From DATFYP01 sp035626235 (GTDB lineage: Archaea; Thermoproteota; Nitrososphaeria; Nitrososphaerales; Gagatemarchaeaceae), in NCBI GenBank assembly GCA_035626235.1, contig DASPOB010000075.1, positions 1 to 64,000 of the forward strand: a stretch of DNA of 64,000 bases. Direction: 5' to 3'. The notes beneath the pieces were generated by a model. It was not told where the DNA came from, did no database searches, and saw nothing but the letters and a program-made list of their open reading frames with translations. The translations under genes were made by a program, and so were the position numbers. Each line of letters begins with the position of its first letter. Positions within the stretch are counted from its first letter, which is position 1. Below are positions 37,733 through 46,814 of the stretch, in pieces.

Positions 37733-38077
37733 CTTTGATTATGCTCGAGGCGAACGTCTCGTCCATTCCCCCCCGTTCTTGGAATGAATTTGTCTCCATA
37801 CTATTTGATCCTCTCTTCGGTCTGGGATTCGTGATGACCGCCAAGTCGTGTCTGCCTAACCGAATCCGCTCCAAGGAGCGGGGATGATTCAAGTTGGAAA
37901 GAGAATGTAGCCGTCACCTCGCTTTCAATCTCGCTTGTCAGCGGTAAGGATTGCGAAGGAGAGGAGTCCGAAAGTACTCTCTGCCCATCGTTTCGCACCG
38001 CCTCCTCAACCACCCTCTTTGCTTTACACGCCACAAGAGGGAGCATGAAGGTCGACCGTTCTCTTGCGCGTCGCTTC
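37733..38077. other. Intergenic region, no convincing gene
   Basis: About 345 bp between the tRNA promoter and the HMG-CoA reductase promoter. Open frames exist on both strands (the longest about 81 aa on the minus strand, Ser/Arg/Glu-rich), but none has a promoter, ribosome site or recognisable sequence. Confidence 0.4.
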
Positions 38078-38087
38078 GATTAAATAG
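38078..38087 (+). promoter_or_regulatory. TATA box for HMG-CoA reductase
   Basis: GATTAAATAG centred 30 bp before TTG 38113, giving a leaderless message that starts at the family N-terminus. Confidence 0.6.
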
Positions 38088-38112
38088 CAAGCTGCGAGTC
38101 CGCGTGCACATC

Positions 38113-39381
38113 TTGGTTGACAGCTCTGAGATTCCTGGGTTCTACAAGCTCTCCATGAAGGAGCGGATTGCTCTCGTGAAGAGACTGGCGGGGCTGACCG
38201 ACGAGGAGTCGAACGCGATTGCAGAGACAGGCGGGCTGCCAGCAGAGGTGGCAGACAGGATGATCGAGAATGTAATCGGGGGCATCACGATGCCCATGGG
38301 GGTGGCAGTCAATTTCAAGGTCAATGGGAGGGATCACCTTGTCCCAATGGCCCTCGAAGAACCGTCTGTCGTGGCGGCGGCCAGCAACGCTGCGAAGATG
38401 GCGAGGGTAAAGGGAGGGTTCAAGGTCACAAACACGGGCCCGCTGATGATTGGCCAGATACAAGTGGTCAAGGTCCCGAATCCTGAGAAGGCCAAGAGGG
38501 CCCTGATTGAAAGGACGGACGAAATCCTCAGAAAGGCGAACGACCAAGATCCGCTGCTTGTGTCGCTCGGAGGGGGCGCCAGGGAGCTCGATGTGAAGGT
38601 CCTGTCGACCCTGAACGGACCCATGGTGGTGGCAGAACTCGTCGTCAATACGGGCGACGCTATGGGGGCCAACGCCGTGAACACGATGGCCGAGGCCGTG
38701 GCGCCGATGGTGGAAGAGATTACTGGGGGGAAGGTGCTCCTCAGAATCATCTCGAATCTCGCGGACCGGAGGCTCGTCAGGGCTTCTGCCACCTTCGACA
38801 AGGACGCCATTGGAGGCGCTGAAGCAGTCGACGGCATCGTTGACGCCTACGCGTTCGCAGACGCCGACCCTTACAGGTGCGCCACTCACAACAAGGGGAT
38901 CATGAACGGCGTCGTGGCAGTGGGAATCGCTTGCGGTCAGGACATCAGGGCTCTCGAAGCAGGGGCCCACAGCTACGCCTCGCGGACAGGCAGGTACAAG
39001 CCGCTCACCACCTGGGCGGAGGACCAGAACGGCGACCTGGTCGGAACGCTTGAGATGCCCATGGCAGTGGGACTAGTGGGGGGCGCTTCGAAAACGCACC
39101 CGGCAGCCAAGACGGCCATCAAGATACTCGGTGTGACGAAGGCGGTAGAGCTGGCGGACATTATGGCCGCAGTCGGCCTGGCTCAGAACTTCGCCGCGCT
39201 CAGGGCACTGGCCACCGAGGGGATTCAGCGCGGCCACATGAAGCTCCACGCCAAGAATGTCGCGACCGCGGCCGGGGCGACAGGAAAGTACGTCGATTTG
39301 GTCGCCCAGAGAATGGTCGAGGAGCGCAAGATCAGGATGGACCGGGCCAAGGAGATATTGGCCGAGCTTCGGGGCAAGTAA
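38113..39381 (+). CDS. hmgA: Class II HMG-CoA reductase
   Basis: 422 aa; reduces HMG-CoA to mevalonate (or the reverse). It resembles the Pseudomonas mevalonii class II enzyme along its whole length: IPGFYKLSMKERI at the N-terminus, MIENVIGG and FKVNGRDHLVPMALEEPS (catalytic Glu), DADPYRCATHNKGIMNG (catalytic Lys), GTLEMPMAVGLVGGA, and the C-terminal catalytic His in GIQRGHMKLHA. TTG 38113 gives the same N-terminal spacing as that enzyme. In an archaeon it presumably feeds isoprenoid lipid synthesis; direction is inferred. Most Thermoproteota carry class I instead. Confidence 0.95.
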   Translation: MVDSSEIPGFYKLSMKERIALVKRLAGLTDEESNAIAETGGLPAEVADRMIENVIGGITMPMGVAVNFKVNGRDHLVPMALEEPSVVAAASNAAKMARVKGGFKVTNTGPLMIGQIQVVKVPNPEKAKRALIERTDEILRKANDQDPLLVSLGGGARELDVKVLSTLNGPMVVAELVVNTGDAMGANAVNTMAEAVAPMVEEITGGKVLLRIISNLADRRLVRASATFDKDAIGGAEAVDGIVDAYAFADADPYRCATHNKGIMNGVVAVGIACGQDIRALEAGAHSYASRTGRYKPLTTWAEDQNGDLVGTLEMPMAVGLVGGASKTHPAAKTAIKILGVTKAVELADIMAAVGLAQNFAALRALATEGIQRGHMKLHAKNVATAAGATGKYVDLVAQRMVEERKIRMDRAKEILAELRGK

Positions 39382-39386
39382 CGTCC

Positions 39387-40658
39387 CTATCTGCCTGGCT
39401 TCGTCACTCCGAGCGTCACGAGAAAGCGCGCGAAGTCGTCCTCGCTCACCCATTCGACCTTGAGGTAGTCGGTCAGCCTCTTTACCCCGAACCCTATCCT
39501 CCTCGCCTCCGCGACGGCGACGCCGTATGCCTCGAGTTCTGTGGGCCTGTCGACATACTTGTAGCTCCTGTCCCAGAGCTCCCTCCCTTCCATGTGTTGC
39601 CTGATGTGGACCAATTCGTGCACCGCATCCAGGTAGAGGTAAGACTCGTCGCCTTCCTTCAGATAGCCGGCGCTGACAACGATGGAGCCCTTGGCGGCGT
39701 CGATGTGCATGTAGCCCTTTTCGTCCACGATGTCCAGGGTGAGCTCCGAAAGCACCCTTTCAGTCTGGTCTCCGAATACCGCCCTTACGGCCCGCACGCG
39801 TTCGAACCCCTGAAAGACTGCGGCAAAGAGATGGGGCCCGACTCCCGGGTCCCTCCGGATGAGCACGTCGGGGATTGATGCCTTCCTCTCGCCGCGGGCG
39901 GGGACGTGGGCGATTGCTATCTTCTGGAGGAGTCTCTTCACGTAGAGCTTCTGGAAGCCGAACCTGCTGTAGAAGGGATGGGTCTCCTCTGACAGCAGCG
40001 ACTGGAGGACGAGCTTCCTGCCCTCCTCGGCGGCCATGACCCTGGACGCCGCTAGGATGGACCGGGCTATCCCCCTTCCCCTGTGCGTGGGGAGGGTGCC
40101 CAGGCAGTAGAGTCCGAGGAGTTTGGACGACCTAAAGAGCGCAGTCACTCCAAGAACCTTCCCTTTCGACTCGGCCACCAAGAGCGACACCCGGGCGAGC
40201 CTCGAGAGGCGCTTGACTACCCGCAGGACCGTTTTCCTCTGACTGAGGTCCCCATAGAAAGATAGCAGGTAGGCATCACACCAGGCATCAGCTTCGCGAG
40301 GCTCCGCCTTGCGGACCACGACCTCTTCGCTGGGATGGATGTGGTCGTCTCCCGCAACCCATACGACCATGCGGTCCACATCGGTGTAGCCGGCCTTCCT
40401 TAGCGCCGACCATGAACGGGCGCAGGCCTCGGGGAGAACGACGTGGGGAATCCGGCCGTTCTTCGCGAACGCTTCTTCAATCTCCAGGAAATCTCTCTCT
40501 GACGCGCCGCACGAGACGAGCCCGGCCCTGTTGAAGAAGGGCTCGCTCGTGTCCTGGGAATTGAGGATGAAAAGGTCCTTGCGCAGCCAGCGCACGCTCC
40601 CCCACTTGGACCACCACCCGACTTCGTTGAGCTCGATGGCCCTGCTAATCTGAACCAT
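39387..40658 (-). CDS. GNAT acetyltransferase fused to a zincin-like domain
   Basis: 423 aa. Residues ~110-260 are a GNAT fold with the acetyl-CoA loop THRGRGIARSIL and the usual HPFYSRFGF near its end. Residues ~290-420 form a second domain with HELVHIRQH, an HExxH zinc motif, followed by a Glu-rich helix (RPTELEAYGVAVAEARRIGFG) that could give the third ligand. Residues 1-110 may be a second, degenerate GNAT-like unit. The start overlaps the end of cysS by 14 bp, so they are cotranscribed. I know no characterised protein with this order; substrate unknown. Confidence 0.75.
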   Translation of the reverse strand: MVQISRAIELNEVGWWSKWGSVRWLRKDLFILNSQDTSEPFFNRAGLVSCGASERDFLEIEEAFAKNGRIPHVVLPEACARSWSALRKAGYTDVDRMVVWVAGDDHIHPSEEVVVRKAEPREADAWCDAYLLSFYGDLSQRKTVLRVVKRLSRLARVSLLVAESKGKVLGVTALFRSSKLLGLYCLGTLPTHRGRGIARSILAASRVMAAEEGRKLVLQSLLSEETHPFYSRFGFQKLYVKRLLQKIAIAHVPARGERKASIPDVLIRRDPGVGPHLFAAVFQGFERVRAVRAVFGDQTERVLSELTLDIVDEKGYMHIDAAKGSIVVSAGYLKEGDESYLYLDAVHELVHIRQHMEGRELWDRSYKYVDRPTELEAYGVAVAEARRIGFGVKRLTDYLKVEWVSEDDFARFLVTLGVTKPGR

Positions 40659-41844
40659 CTAGTCTTACACCGAGAATCCCGAAGGCAGTTCTCAGGGCGG
40701 CGAGGGCTGATTTCGCTCGCGCCGAGTCTCCGCTGCTCGCCGCCTGCGACGCGAGCTCCTCAAGCGCAACGACCGCCGAGGGCGTATCGATGTCGTCGTT
40801 CATTGCCTCATAGAAAGAGGCCAGAAGCTCGACCGAGGAGTGTTCCCGCCGCGAGGCGGGCCCGCGCGAGAAGTCGGCGACAGTCCTCTTGAGGCGCCCC
40901 AGGCGCGCGACGCTCTCTTTGAGACCAGAAAGGTCCATGTCAGACCGGTAGTGGGAGAGAAGGAAATAGAACCTGAGCTCGTCAGCAGAGTACTCCTTCA
41001 GCGCGTCCCTGACCGTGACCACGTTTCCTACAGACTTCGACATCTTCTCTCCTGCCATGGTGACCAAATGCGTGTGGACCCAGTATCCTACCATGGGAGA
41101 CTTGCCGCTTATCGACTCGCCTTGAGCAATCTCCGCTTCGTGGTGCGGGTACACGAGCTCGTAGGCCCCGCCGTGGATGTCGTATTGCGGCCCGTAGACT
41201 GCGAGTGTGATAGCCGTGTCCTGGATGTGCCATCCGGGGGATCCGAGCCCCCACGGGCTGCCCCACTTTCCCTTCACTAGGACCTCGGGGCGCCATATCG
41301 AGAAGTCCGACAGGTTCTTCTTTCCGAGGGTAAGTTCCAATGGCCTCAGGGATAGGTCGGTCTTGGTCTGATGAGAGAGCCTTCCGTACTCCGGAAAGGT
41401 GGAGGTATCGAAAAAGACCCAGCCACCGACGACGTATGCGTTTCCCTTCTTGAGAAGCAGCGAGACCAGCTTGATTGCTTCATCGACGTGCCTCGAAACG
41501 GGCTCGTACCTGGTCACCGATGAGACTCCCAGGGTCTCCATGTCTTCGAGGAAAGACTTCGAGTACCGCGCCGCAATATTTGCAGGATCGGTGTTAGCCT
41601 TCGCGGCCGCGTCGGAGACTTTCTCGTCAACATCGGTGATGTTCACCAAGAATTCCACCTTCAGCCCGAGATGGGAAAGGTACCTTGCGGCGACATCGTA
41701 GAAGATGTATGTGCGTGCGTGCCCCAGATGAATGAGACCCTGGACGGTCGGACCGCAGACAAACATGCTCACACGGCCGGGAGACAGCGGGCGGAAGAGC
41801 TCCTTCTTGCCCGTCAGGGTGTTGAACAGCTTCAGCGACGACAT
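40645..41844 (-). CDS. cysS: Cysteinyl-tRNA synthetase, short form with altered zinc site
   Basis: 399 aa class I synthetase. The zinc Cys and start of the Rossmann fold are in MFVCGPTVQG, the HIGH motif is HLGH, and KMSKS is exact (EKMSKSVGN). The second zinc Cys of the family (in GWHIECS) is Asp here: GWHIQDTAIT. His and Glu ligands remain in YPHHEAEIAQ. It is about 60 aa shorter than bacterial CysRS, missing most of the C-terminal anticodon-binding extension. ATG 41844 begins the family sequence; the frame upstream is unrelated. Charging of tRNA-Cys is expected. Confidence 0.93.
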   Translation of the reverse strand: MSSLKLFNTLTGKKELFRPLSPGRVSMFVCGPTVQGLIHLGHARTYIFYDVAARYLSHLGLKVEFLVNITDVDEKVSDAAAKANTDPANIAARYSKSFLEDMETLGVSSVTRYEPVSRHVDEAIKLVSLLLKKGNAYVVGGWVFFDTSTFPEYGRLSHQTKTDLSLRPLELTLGKKNLSDFSIWRPEVLVKGKWGSPWGLGSPGWHIQDTAITLAVYGPQYDIHGGAYELVYPHHEAEIAQGESISGKSPMVGYWVHTHLVTMAGEKMSKSVGNVVTVRDALKEYSADELRFYFLLSHYRSDMDLSGLKESVARLGRLKRTVADFSRGPASRREHSSVELLASFYEAMNDDIDTPSAVVALEELASQAASSGDSARAKSALAALRTAFGILGVRLDGSD

Positions 41845-41886
41845 TGGGGGATTTTCGCGGGCACTGGCTGGGCCTATGTAGAGTTT

Positions 41887-42204
41887 TTGAGCAAGGAGAG
41901 AAGCCCCATCTTCGTCTTGATTTACGAGAGGCGCCTCCGGTCTTTCCCAGAGCTCAGAAAACAGCTTGCCGCGCTTGACGGGGACGCGGGGGTTCGCGTG
42001 GTCGGGAGGTACGAAGGCGCGAAGTGCTTCGCCTTCGTGACGAGGTTCCATGAGAAGTACACGCTCTTGGTCTGCAAGGCCCAGGGGAAGGAGCTGGAGG
42101 TTCCAGGGAAGGCACTCACATCAAAGGAGTTCGATGGGGTGGCTTCGCTGCTGTCGTTTCTGGCAACCATCGCAGGGCAGACTTTGGAAGCCTACGCCTA
42201 CTGA
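41887..42204 (+). CDS. Small protein of unknown function, divergent from cysS
   Basis: 105 aa from TTG 41887. Alternating strands and helices (SPIFVLIYERRL, RVVGRYEGAKCFAFVTRFHEKYTLLVCK, SKEFDGVASLLSFLATI) suggest a compact alpha/beta domain; no catalytic motif. Start is uncertain because the open frame runs back into cysS. It lies head to head with cysS and tail to tail with hutU. Coding character looks genuine but no family is recognised. Confidence 0.55.
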   Translation: MSKERSPIFVLIYERRLRSFPELRKQLAALDGDAGVRVVGRYEGAKCFAFVTRFHEKYTLLVCKAQGKELEVPGKALTSKEFDGVASLLSFLATIAGQTLEAYAY

Positions 42205-42253
42205 CCCGACTCGCCAGTCACGCAATTCGGATAGAGCATGTGGAGAGGATGCG

Positions 42254-43909
42254 CTATTCGGGGAGCATCGGGACACGGACGCCTTTGGTTTTGGCCGTTC
42301 TAATCGCGTCCGGGTAGCCTGCATCCACGTGTCTCGCGACGCCTATTCCAGGGTCGTTCGTCAGCGCCGTCGCCAGCCTCCTGTCGGCCTCCTCGGTCCC
42401 GTCGGCGATCACGGCGAGGCCGGCGTGAATCGAGTAGCCTATCCCCACCCCGCCACCATGGTGGACTGATACCCACGAAGCCCCGGAAACGGCGTTGAGC
42501 AGGGCGTTGAGTATTGGCCAGTCCGCGATGGCGTCAGACCCGTCCCTCATCCCCTCCGTCTCTCTGTATGGAGACGCGACCGAGCCCGAGTCGAGGTGGT
42601 CGCGGCCTATTACTATGGGGGCAGAAATACGACCGTCCCTCACCATCTTGTTGATCACCTTGCCGAACCGTGCCCTTTCCCCATACCCGAGCCAGCAGAC
42701 CCTGGCGGGTAGCCCCTGGAACTGAACCCTGTCGTGCGCCTTCTTGATCCACCTGGCAAGGGACTTGTTTTCGGCGAACTCCTTGAGGATTACCTCGTCG
42801 GTCGCGTAGATATCCTCGGGCCTCCCGGAGAGGGCCACCCACCTGAAGGGCCCCCGACCCTCGCAGAAGAGCGGCCGGATGTACTCCTGCACGAACCCCG
42901 GAATCTTGAAGGAGTCCTTGACCCCTGCGTCCAACGCCATCTTCCTGATGTTGTTTCCGTACTCGAATGTGACCGCTCCTGCATCCTGCAGCTCCAGCAT
43001 GGCGCGCACGTGGGTGGCAATCGAGGCCATGGACCGCTTGAGGTACCCTTCCGAGTCTGACTCCCTCATCGCATCGGCTTCCTTGACGCTCAGCCCCGAG
43101 GGGATGTATCCAGAAAGCGGATCATGGGCGGCTGTCTGGTCTGTCAGCACGTCGGGCTTGAAGCCCGAACTTGCCAGCTCCGGAAGGACATCCGCCGCGT
43201 TGCCGAGGAGGGCGATCGACACGGCTTTGCCATCTCTGGCCGCCTCCTTGGCGATTCGCGTGGCTTCCCGAGGGTCCTCGAGCATCGTGTCGCAGTAGCC
43301 CTTGTCGAGCCTCCTCTGAATTGGCCTCTTGTCGACCTCTACGACCAGGGCGACCCCCTCGTTCATGGTGACAGCGAGGGGCTGGGCTCCCCCCATCTCG
43401 CCCAGCCCAGACGTCAGCACGACTCTCCCCCTCAGCGTCCCGTGAAAGTGCTTGTTGGCGACGGCAGCCAGCGTCTCGTACGTCCCCTGGAGGATTCCCT
43501 GCGTTCCGATAAACATCCAGCTGCCCGCGGTCATCTGGCCGTACATGGTCAGCCCCCTCTCCTCGAGTTCCCTGAAGTAGGCCCAGTCGGCCCACTTGGG
43601 GACGATCATCGCGTTGGATATCAGGACGCGCGGGGCGGATTCGTTCGTGCGGAAGATTCCCACGGGCTTCCCAGATTGCACGATCAGTGTTTCGTCGTTC
43701 TCGAGCGATCGGAGCGATTTGACGATGGCGTCGTACGCCTCCCAGCTCCTGGCGGCCCTCCCTGTCCCCCCGTAGACAATCAGATGGTCGGGGTCCTTGG
43801 CGACCTCGGGGTCGAGGTTGTTCATCAGCATCCTAAGCGCGGCTTCCTGGTGCCAGCTCTTGCAAGACAGCTCGTTCCCGCGTGGCGCACGGACGACGTG
43901 CTTTTGCAC
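42254..43909 (-). CDS. hutU: Urocanate hydratase
   Basis: 551 aa; second step of histidine degradation, urocanate to imidazolonepropionate with tightly bound NAD. VYGGTGRAARSW near the N-terminus, AGSWMFIGTQGILQGTYET, the NAD loop TSGLGEMGGAQPLAVTM, and the active-site Cys region DQTAAHDPLSGYIP are typical. Full length. Start GTG 43909, 26 bp after a TATA box, so leaderless. It is divergent from the glutamine synthetase-hutI operon. Confidence 0.96.
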   Translation of the reverse strand: MQKHVVRAPRGNELSCKSWHQEAALRMLMNNLDPEVAKDPDHLIVYGGTGRAARSWEAYDAIVKSLRSLENDETLIVQSGKPVGIFRTNESAPRVLISNAMIVPKWADWAYFRELEERGLTMYGQMTAGSWMFIGTQGILQGTYETLAAVANKHFHGTLRGRVVLTSGLGEMGGAQPLAVTMNEGVALVVEVDKRPIQRRLDKGYCDTMLEDPREATRIAKEAARDGKAVSIALLGNAADVLPELASSGFKPDVLTDQTAAHDPLSGYIPSGLSVKEADAMRESDSEGYLKRSMASIATHVRAMLELQDAGAVTFEYGNNIRKMALDAGVKDSFKIPGFVQEYIRPLFCEGRGPFRWVALSGRPEDIYATDEVILKEFAENKSLARWIKKAHDRVQFQGLPARVCWLGYGERARFGKVINKMVRDGRISAPIVIGRDHLDSGSVASPYRETEGMRDGSDAIADWPILNALLNAVSGASWVSVHHGGGVGIGYSIHAGLAVIADGTEEADRRLATALTNDPGIGVARHVDAGYPDAIRTAKTKGVRVPMLPE

Positions 43910-43931
43910 GAACCTGTTTCAGTCCCTTGGC

Positions 43932-43939
43932 GATATAAG
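43932..43939 (-). promoter_or_regulatory. hutU TATA box
   Basis: CTTATATCG on the minus strand, centred 26 bp before GTG 43909. Confidence 0.6.
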
Positions 43940-44036
43940 ATTTCATTCTGGATGCCCAGGTTGCCTACTGTGGTCCTGCCGCGGCCTGGAGCGAGGGCGA
44001 GTGCCGGCCGAGGCTGAGACTTCCGCAGGCATACAA

Positions 44037-44046
44037 CATAAAAGAG
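44037..44046 (+). promoter_or_regulatory. TATA box of the glutamine synthetase-hutI operon
   Basis: CATAAAAGAG centred 28 bp before ATG 44069. It lies about 105 bp from the divergent hutU element, so one regulator between them (44.0 kb) could control the whole hut block; no clear operator palindrome was seen. Confidence 0.6.
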
Positions 44047-44068
44047 AAGGTTTGGCCACGCGTGTGGA

Positions 44069-45397
44069 ATGCGCGTCTCAGAGATTGAAGCAGCGATACA
44101 GAAACATGACGTGAAGGAATTGGCCCTGCAATTCACCGACCTATCTGGCATTCTTCACTCCCTTTGGGTTCCGGCAGGCCAGGTTTCGAAGGTCGCGGAG
44201 GAGGGAATTCACATGGACGGCTCCTCCGTCGACATGGTCGACATCAGCGAGAGCGACCTCAAGCTGATGCCTGACCTGGACACATTCGCAGTGATGCCCG
44301 CTGGTATCTTCCCACGCAGGGTGGCGAGAGTGGTCTGCAACATTTTCGAGCCCGATTCGGACAGGCCCCTAGCGATCGACCCGAGATTCCTCCTCAAGAG
44401 AGTCGTCAAGGACTCCAGCAAGACGCTCGGAGATTCGGTTACTTACAATGCATGCAGCGAGATAGAGTACTTCCTGTTCGGCAGGGACGGAAGCGGTAGT
44501 CTGCGCAGGCTCGACGAAGGCGGATACCTTGCGAGTCCACCGGCGGACTCTGGGGTTGACACCAGGCTCGAAATCACCGAGAACCTGCGGAGCGTGGGGG
44601 TCGTGGTCGAAAAGCACCACCACGAGGTCCCGCCCGGAAAGTACGAGCTGAACATCCCGTACTCCAACGCTCTGAAGATGGCAGACACCGTTTACATGGT
44701 GAAAATGATCGTGAAGATGACGGCAGAGCGAAAGGGGCTCGTCGCCTCTTTCATGCCCAAGCCATTTCACGACGGCTACGGTGCGGGACTGCACACTCAC
44801 GTGAGCTTGACCGACGACAGGCGGAAACGGAACCTGTTCTATGATCAGAAAGGACCATACGGCATCACCAGGACGGCGTTGAGTTTCATAGCGGGCGTAT
44901 TGGCCCACGCGAGGGGCATCGCGGCGCTCACCAACCCGTCTGTCAATTCCTACAAGAGGCTGGTCCCAGGGTGGGAAGCGCCTGTCTACTTGTCCTGGGC
45001 AAAATACAATCGCTCCGTGCTCGTGAGGGTTCCTCCGGGAAAGGGGATGAAGGCTCGGATTGAGTACAGGCCCACGGACGGTTCCTGCAACTTCTACGTC
45101 GCCTACGCCGCTATCCTCGCGGCCGGGCTCGACGGGGTCCGAAGGAAGCTCGACCCTCCGGAGCCGGTGGAAGAGGACATCTACCACATGGACGAGAAAG
45201 CGAGGGCCAAGAGAGGCATAGGAACGTTGCCGGGGAGCCTCGGAGAAGCCCTGGTCGAACTCGCCGGGGACAGGTACATGCGAGACAGCCTGGGCAGCGC
45301 CTTCTGCGACAAGTTCCTGAAGCTCAAGGGGAAGGAGTGGAACGAGTTCAACAGGACGGTTCACGAGTGGGAGAGGAAGAAGTACCTAGACGTGTGA
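44069..45397 (+). CDS. Glutamine synthetase family protein
   Basis: 442 aa, type I glutamine synthetase fold. LQFTDLSGILHSLWVP and HMDGSSVDM at the N-terminus, CSEIEYFLF (metal Glu), HHEVPPGKYELN, NPSVNSYKRLVPGWEAP and ARIEYRPTDGSCN (glutamate and ATP site Arg). No adenylylation Tyr loop of the enteric type is evident. It starts a two-gene unit with hutI (22 bp apart), so it may recapture the ammonia that HutH releases, or be a gamma-glutamyl ligase of the same family acting on a breakdown product. Confidence 0.88.
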   Translation: MRVSEIEAAIQKHDVKELALQFTDLSGILHSLWVPAGQVSKVAEEGIHMDGSSVDMVDISESDLKLMPDLDTFAVMPAGIFPRRVARVVCNIFEPDSDRPLAIDPRFLLKRVVKDSSKTLGDSVTYNACSEIEYFLFGRDGSGSLRRLDEGGYLASPPADSGVDTRLEITENLRSVGVVVEKHHHEVPPGKYELNIPYSNALKMADTVYMVKMIVKMTAERKGLVASFMPKPFHDGYGAGLHTHVSLTDDRRKRNLFYDQKGPYGITRTALSFIAGVLAHARGIAALTNPSVNSYKRLVPGWEAPVYLSWAKYNRSVLVRVPPGKGMKARIEYRPTDGSCNFYVAYAAILAAGLDGVRRKLDPPEPVEEDIYHMDEKARAKRGIGTLPGSLGEALVELAGDRYMRDSLGSAFCDKFLKLKGKEWNEFNRTVHEWERKKYLDV

Positions 45398-45419
45398 TGG
45401 TAGGAGGAGGCGATTCGCT

Positions 45420-46691
45420 GTGGCCATCAGAGCAGACTTCGCGATAGTTCACGCTAACGAGATGGCGACTCTAAGAGGGGGCCGGGGCTGCCCGCGGAGA
45501 GGAAGGGAGATGAGCGACCTGGGACTGGTCGAAGACGGTGCCGTAGCCGTGAGGGGAGGAAGGATTGTCGCAGTGGGAAAGACGAACGAAGTGGTGGGAA
45601 AGATCGAAGGCAAGTTCGAGTCCATTGACGCGAGCGGTCAGTTTGTCTCGCCAGGACTGGTAGACCCGCACGTCCACCTGGTCTTTGCCGGTTCGAGGGA
45701 GGAGGAACTCGAGGACATGGCCGTGAGAAGCACGCCCTACCTCCAAATCAAGGCGAAGGGGGGCGGAATGCCGACGACCTTGAAGAGAACCGCCGACTCG
45801 TCCACAGATGAGCTGATCAAGGCGACGACACGGATTCTCGATACCATGCTTGTTCACGGAACGACAACCATCGAAGCCAAGAGCGGGTACGAGATGACCT
45901 TCAAGGGAGAACTGAGGCAGCTTGAAATCATCAGAGAGCTGGGCAAGGCCCACCCCATAGGAATCGTCCCCACCTTCCTAGCCCAGGGCATCCCCTTCGG
46001 ATGGGAGGACAAGGTTGACGAGCTCACCGACGAGATCGTGAAAATTTGGATCCCGGAGATCGCGAAGCGCAAGCTCGCGTCGTACTGCGATGTGTTTTGC
46101 GAGAGAGGCTATTTCAACCTGGCACAGTCACGGCGGATATTGGAGGCTGGCAGGGCCAGCGGGATGAAGCCCAGGATTCACGCCGACTGGCTTGGGCACT
46201 CCGGGGGAGCGAGGTTGGGCTCAGAGCTGGAAGTCGTCTCAGCAGACCACCTCATCTTCACGCCCAAGCAAGAGATCGAGGCCCTCGTGAAGAAGGGCAT
46301 CATGGGGACGTTTCTCCCCACTACACCCTTCTGCTATCTCGGCACCTATGCCAAGGCCAGAGAAGTCATCGAAATGGGACTCCCGGTCGCTCTTGGGACA
46401 GACCTGAGTGCTGCAGACATGTGCGAGTCGATGCAGATGATGATGGCGATCGCCATTCTCCAGATGAAGATGACCTCTGAGGAGGCCCTGACCGCAGCCA
46501 CCTTCAATGCAGCGGAATCGATAGGGAGAGGGGGCGAAGCGGGAAGCCTAGAGGTCGGGAAGAGGGCGGACGTCGTCGTCTTCGACGCCCCCAACCATCG
46601 GTTCTTCGCGTACCATTACGGCGTGAACCTCGCCGAAAAGGTATTCAAGAGCGGCAGGCTGGTTGCCGAAAGAGGGCGGAGGACAAATTAA
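45420..46691 (+). CDS. hutI: Imidazolonepropionase
   Basis: 423 aa amidohydrolase; third step of histidine degradation, giving N-formimino-glutamate. Metal site HVHLVF (HxH), EAKSGYEM, HADWLGHSGGA with ligand His, and the Asp of ALGTDLSAADM. SMQMMMAIAILQMKMT and AATFNAAESIGR are typical of HutI. GTG 45420 is preceded by GGAGGAGG about 7 bp upstream, a strong ribosome site, as expected for an internal operon gene after the glutamine synthetase. Confidence 0.95.
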   Translation: MAIRADFAIVHANEMATLRGGRGCPRRGREMSDLGLVEDGAVAVRGGRIVAVGKTNEVVGKIEGKFESIDASGQFVSPGLVDPHVHLVFAGSREEELEDMAVRSTPYLQIKAKGGGMPTTLKRTADSSTDELIKATTRILDTMLVHGTTTIEAKSGYEMTFKGELRQLEIIRELGKAHPIGIVPTFLAQGIPFGWEDKVDELTDEIVKIWIPEIAKRKLASYCDVFCERGYFNLAQSRRILEAGRASGMKPRIHADWLGHSGGARLGSELEVVSADHLIFTPKQEIEALVKKGIMGTFLPTTPFCYLGTYAKAREVIEMGLPVALGTDLSAADMCESMQMMMAIAILQMKMTSEEALTAATFNAAESIGRGGEAGSLEVGKRADVVVFDAPNHRFFAYHYGVNLAEKVFKSGRLVAERGRRTN

Positions 46692-46814
46692 CGCTGCGCC
46701 CGCTGGGTCGCGTCAGTCGTGACCCGCATAGACTTATCTCAACTTGGGATGACGGCACGCAGAGTTGGAGAATCGAGGGGTGACCGGGACGGCACTTGGG
46801 AATGATGCCCGTTC

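Noticed and set aside
37801..38046. 81-codon minus-strand frame between tRNA and HMG-CoA reductase
   Set aside because: No TATA or ribosome site and no recognisable sequence.
38080..38970. 296-codon minus-strand frame opposite HMG-CoA reductase
   Set aside because: Pure shadow of a strongly conserved gene; His/Arg-rich with no structure.
44369..45364. 331-codon minus-strand frame opposite the glutamine synthetase
   Set aside because: The plus-strand gene carries all family motifs; the antisense translation is low-complexity Arg/Val/Pro.
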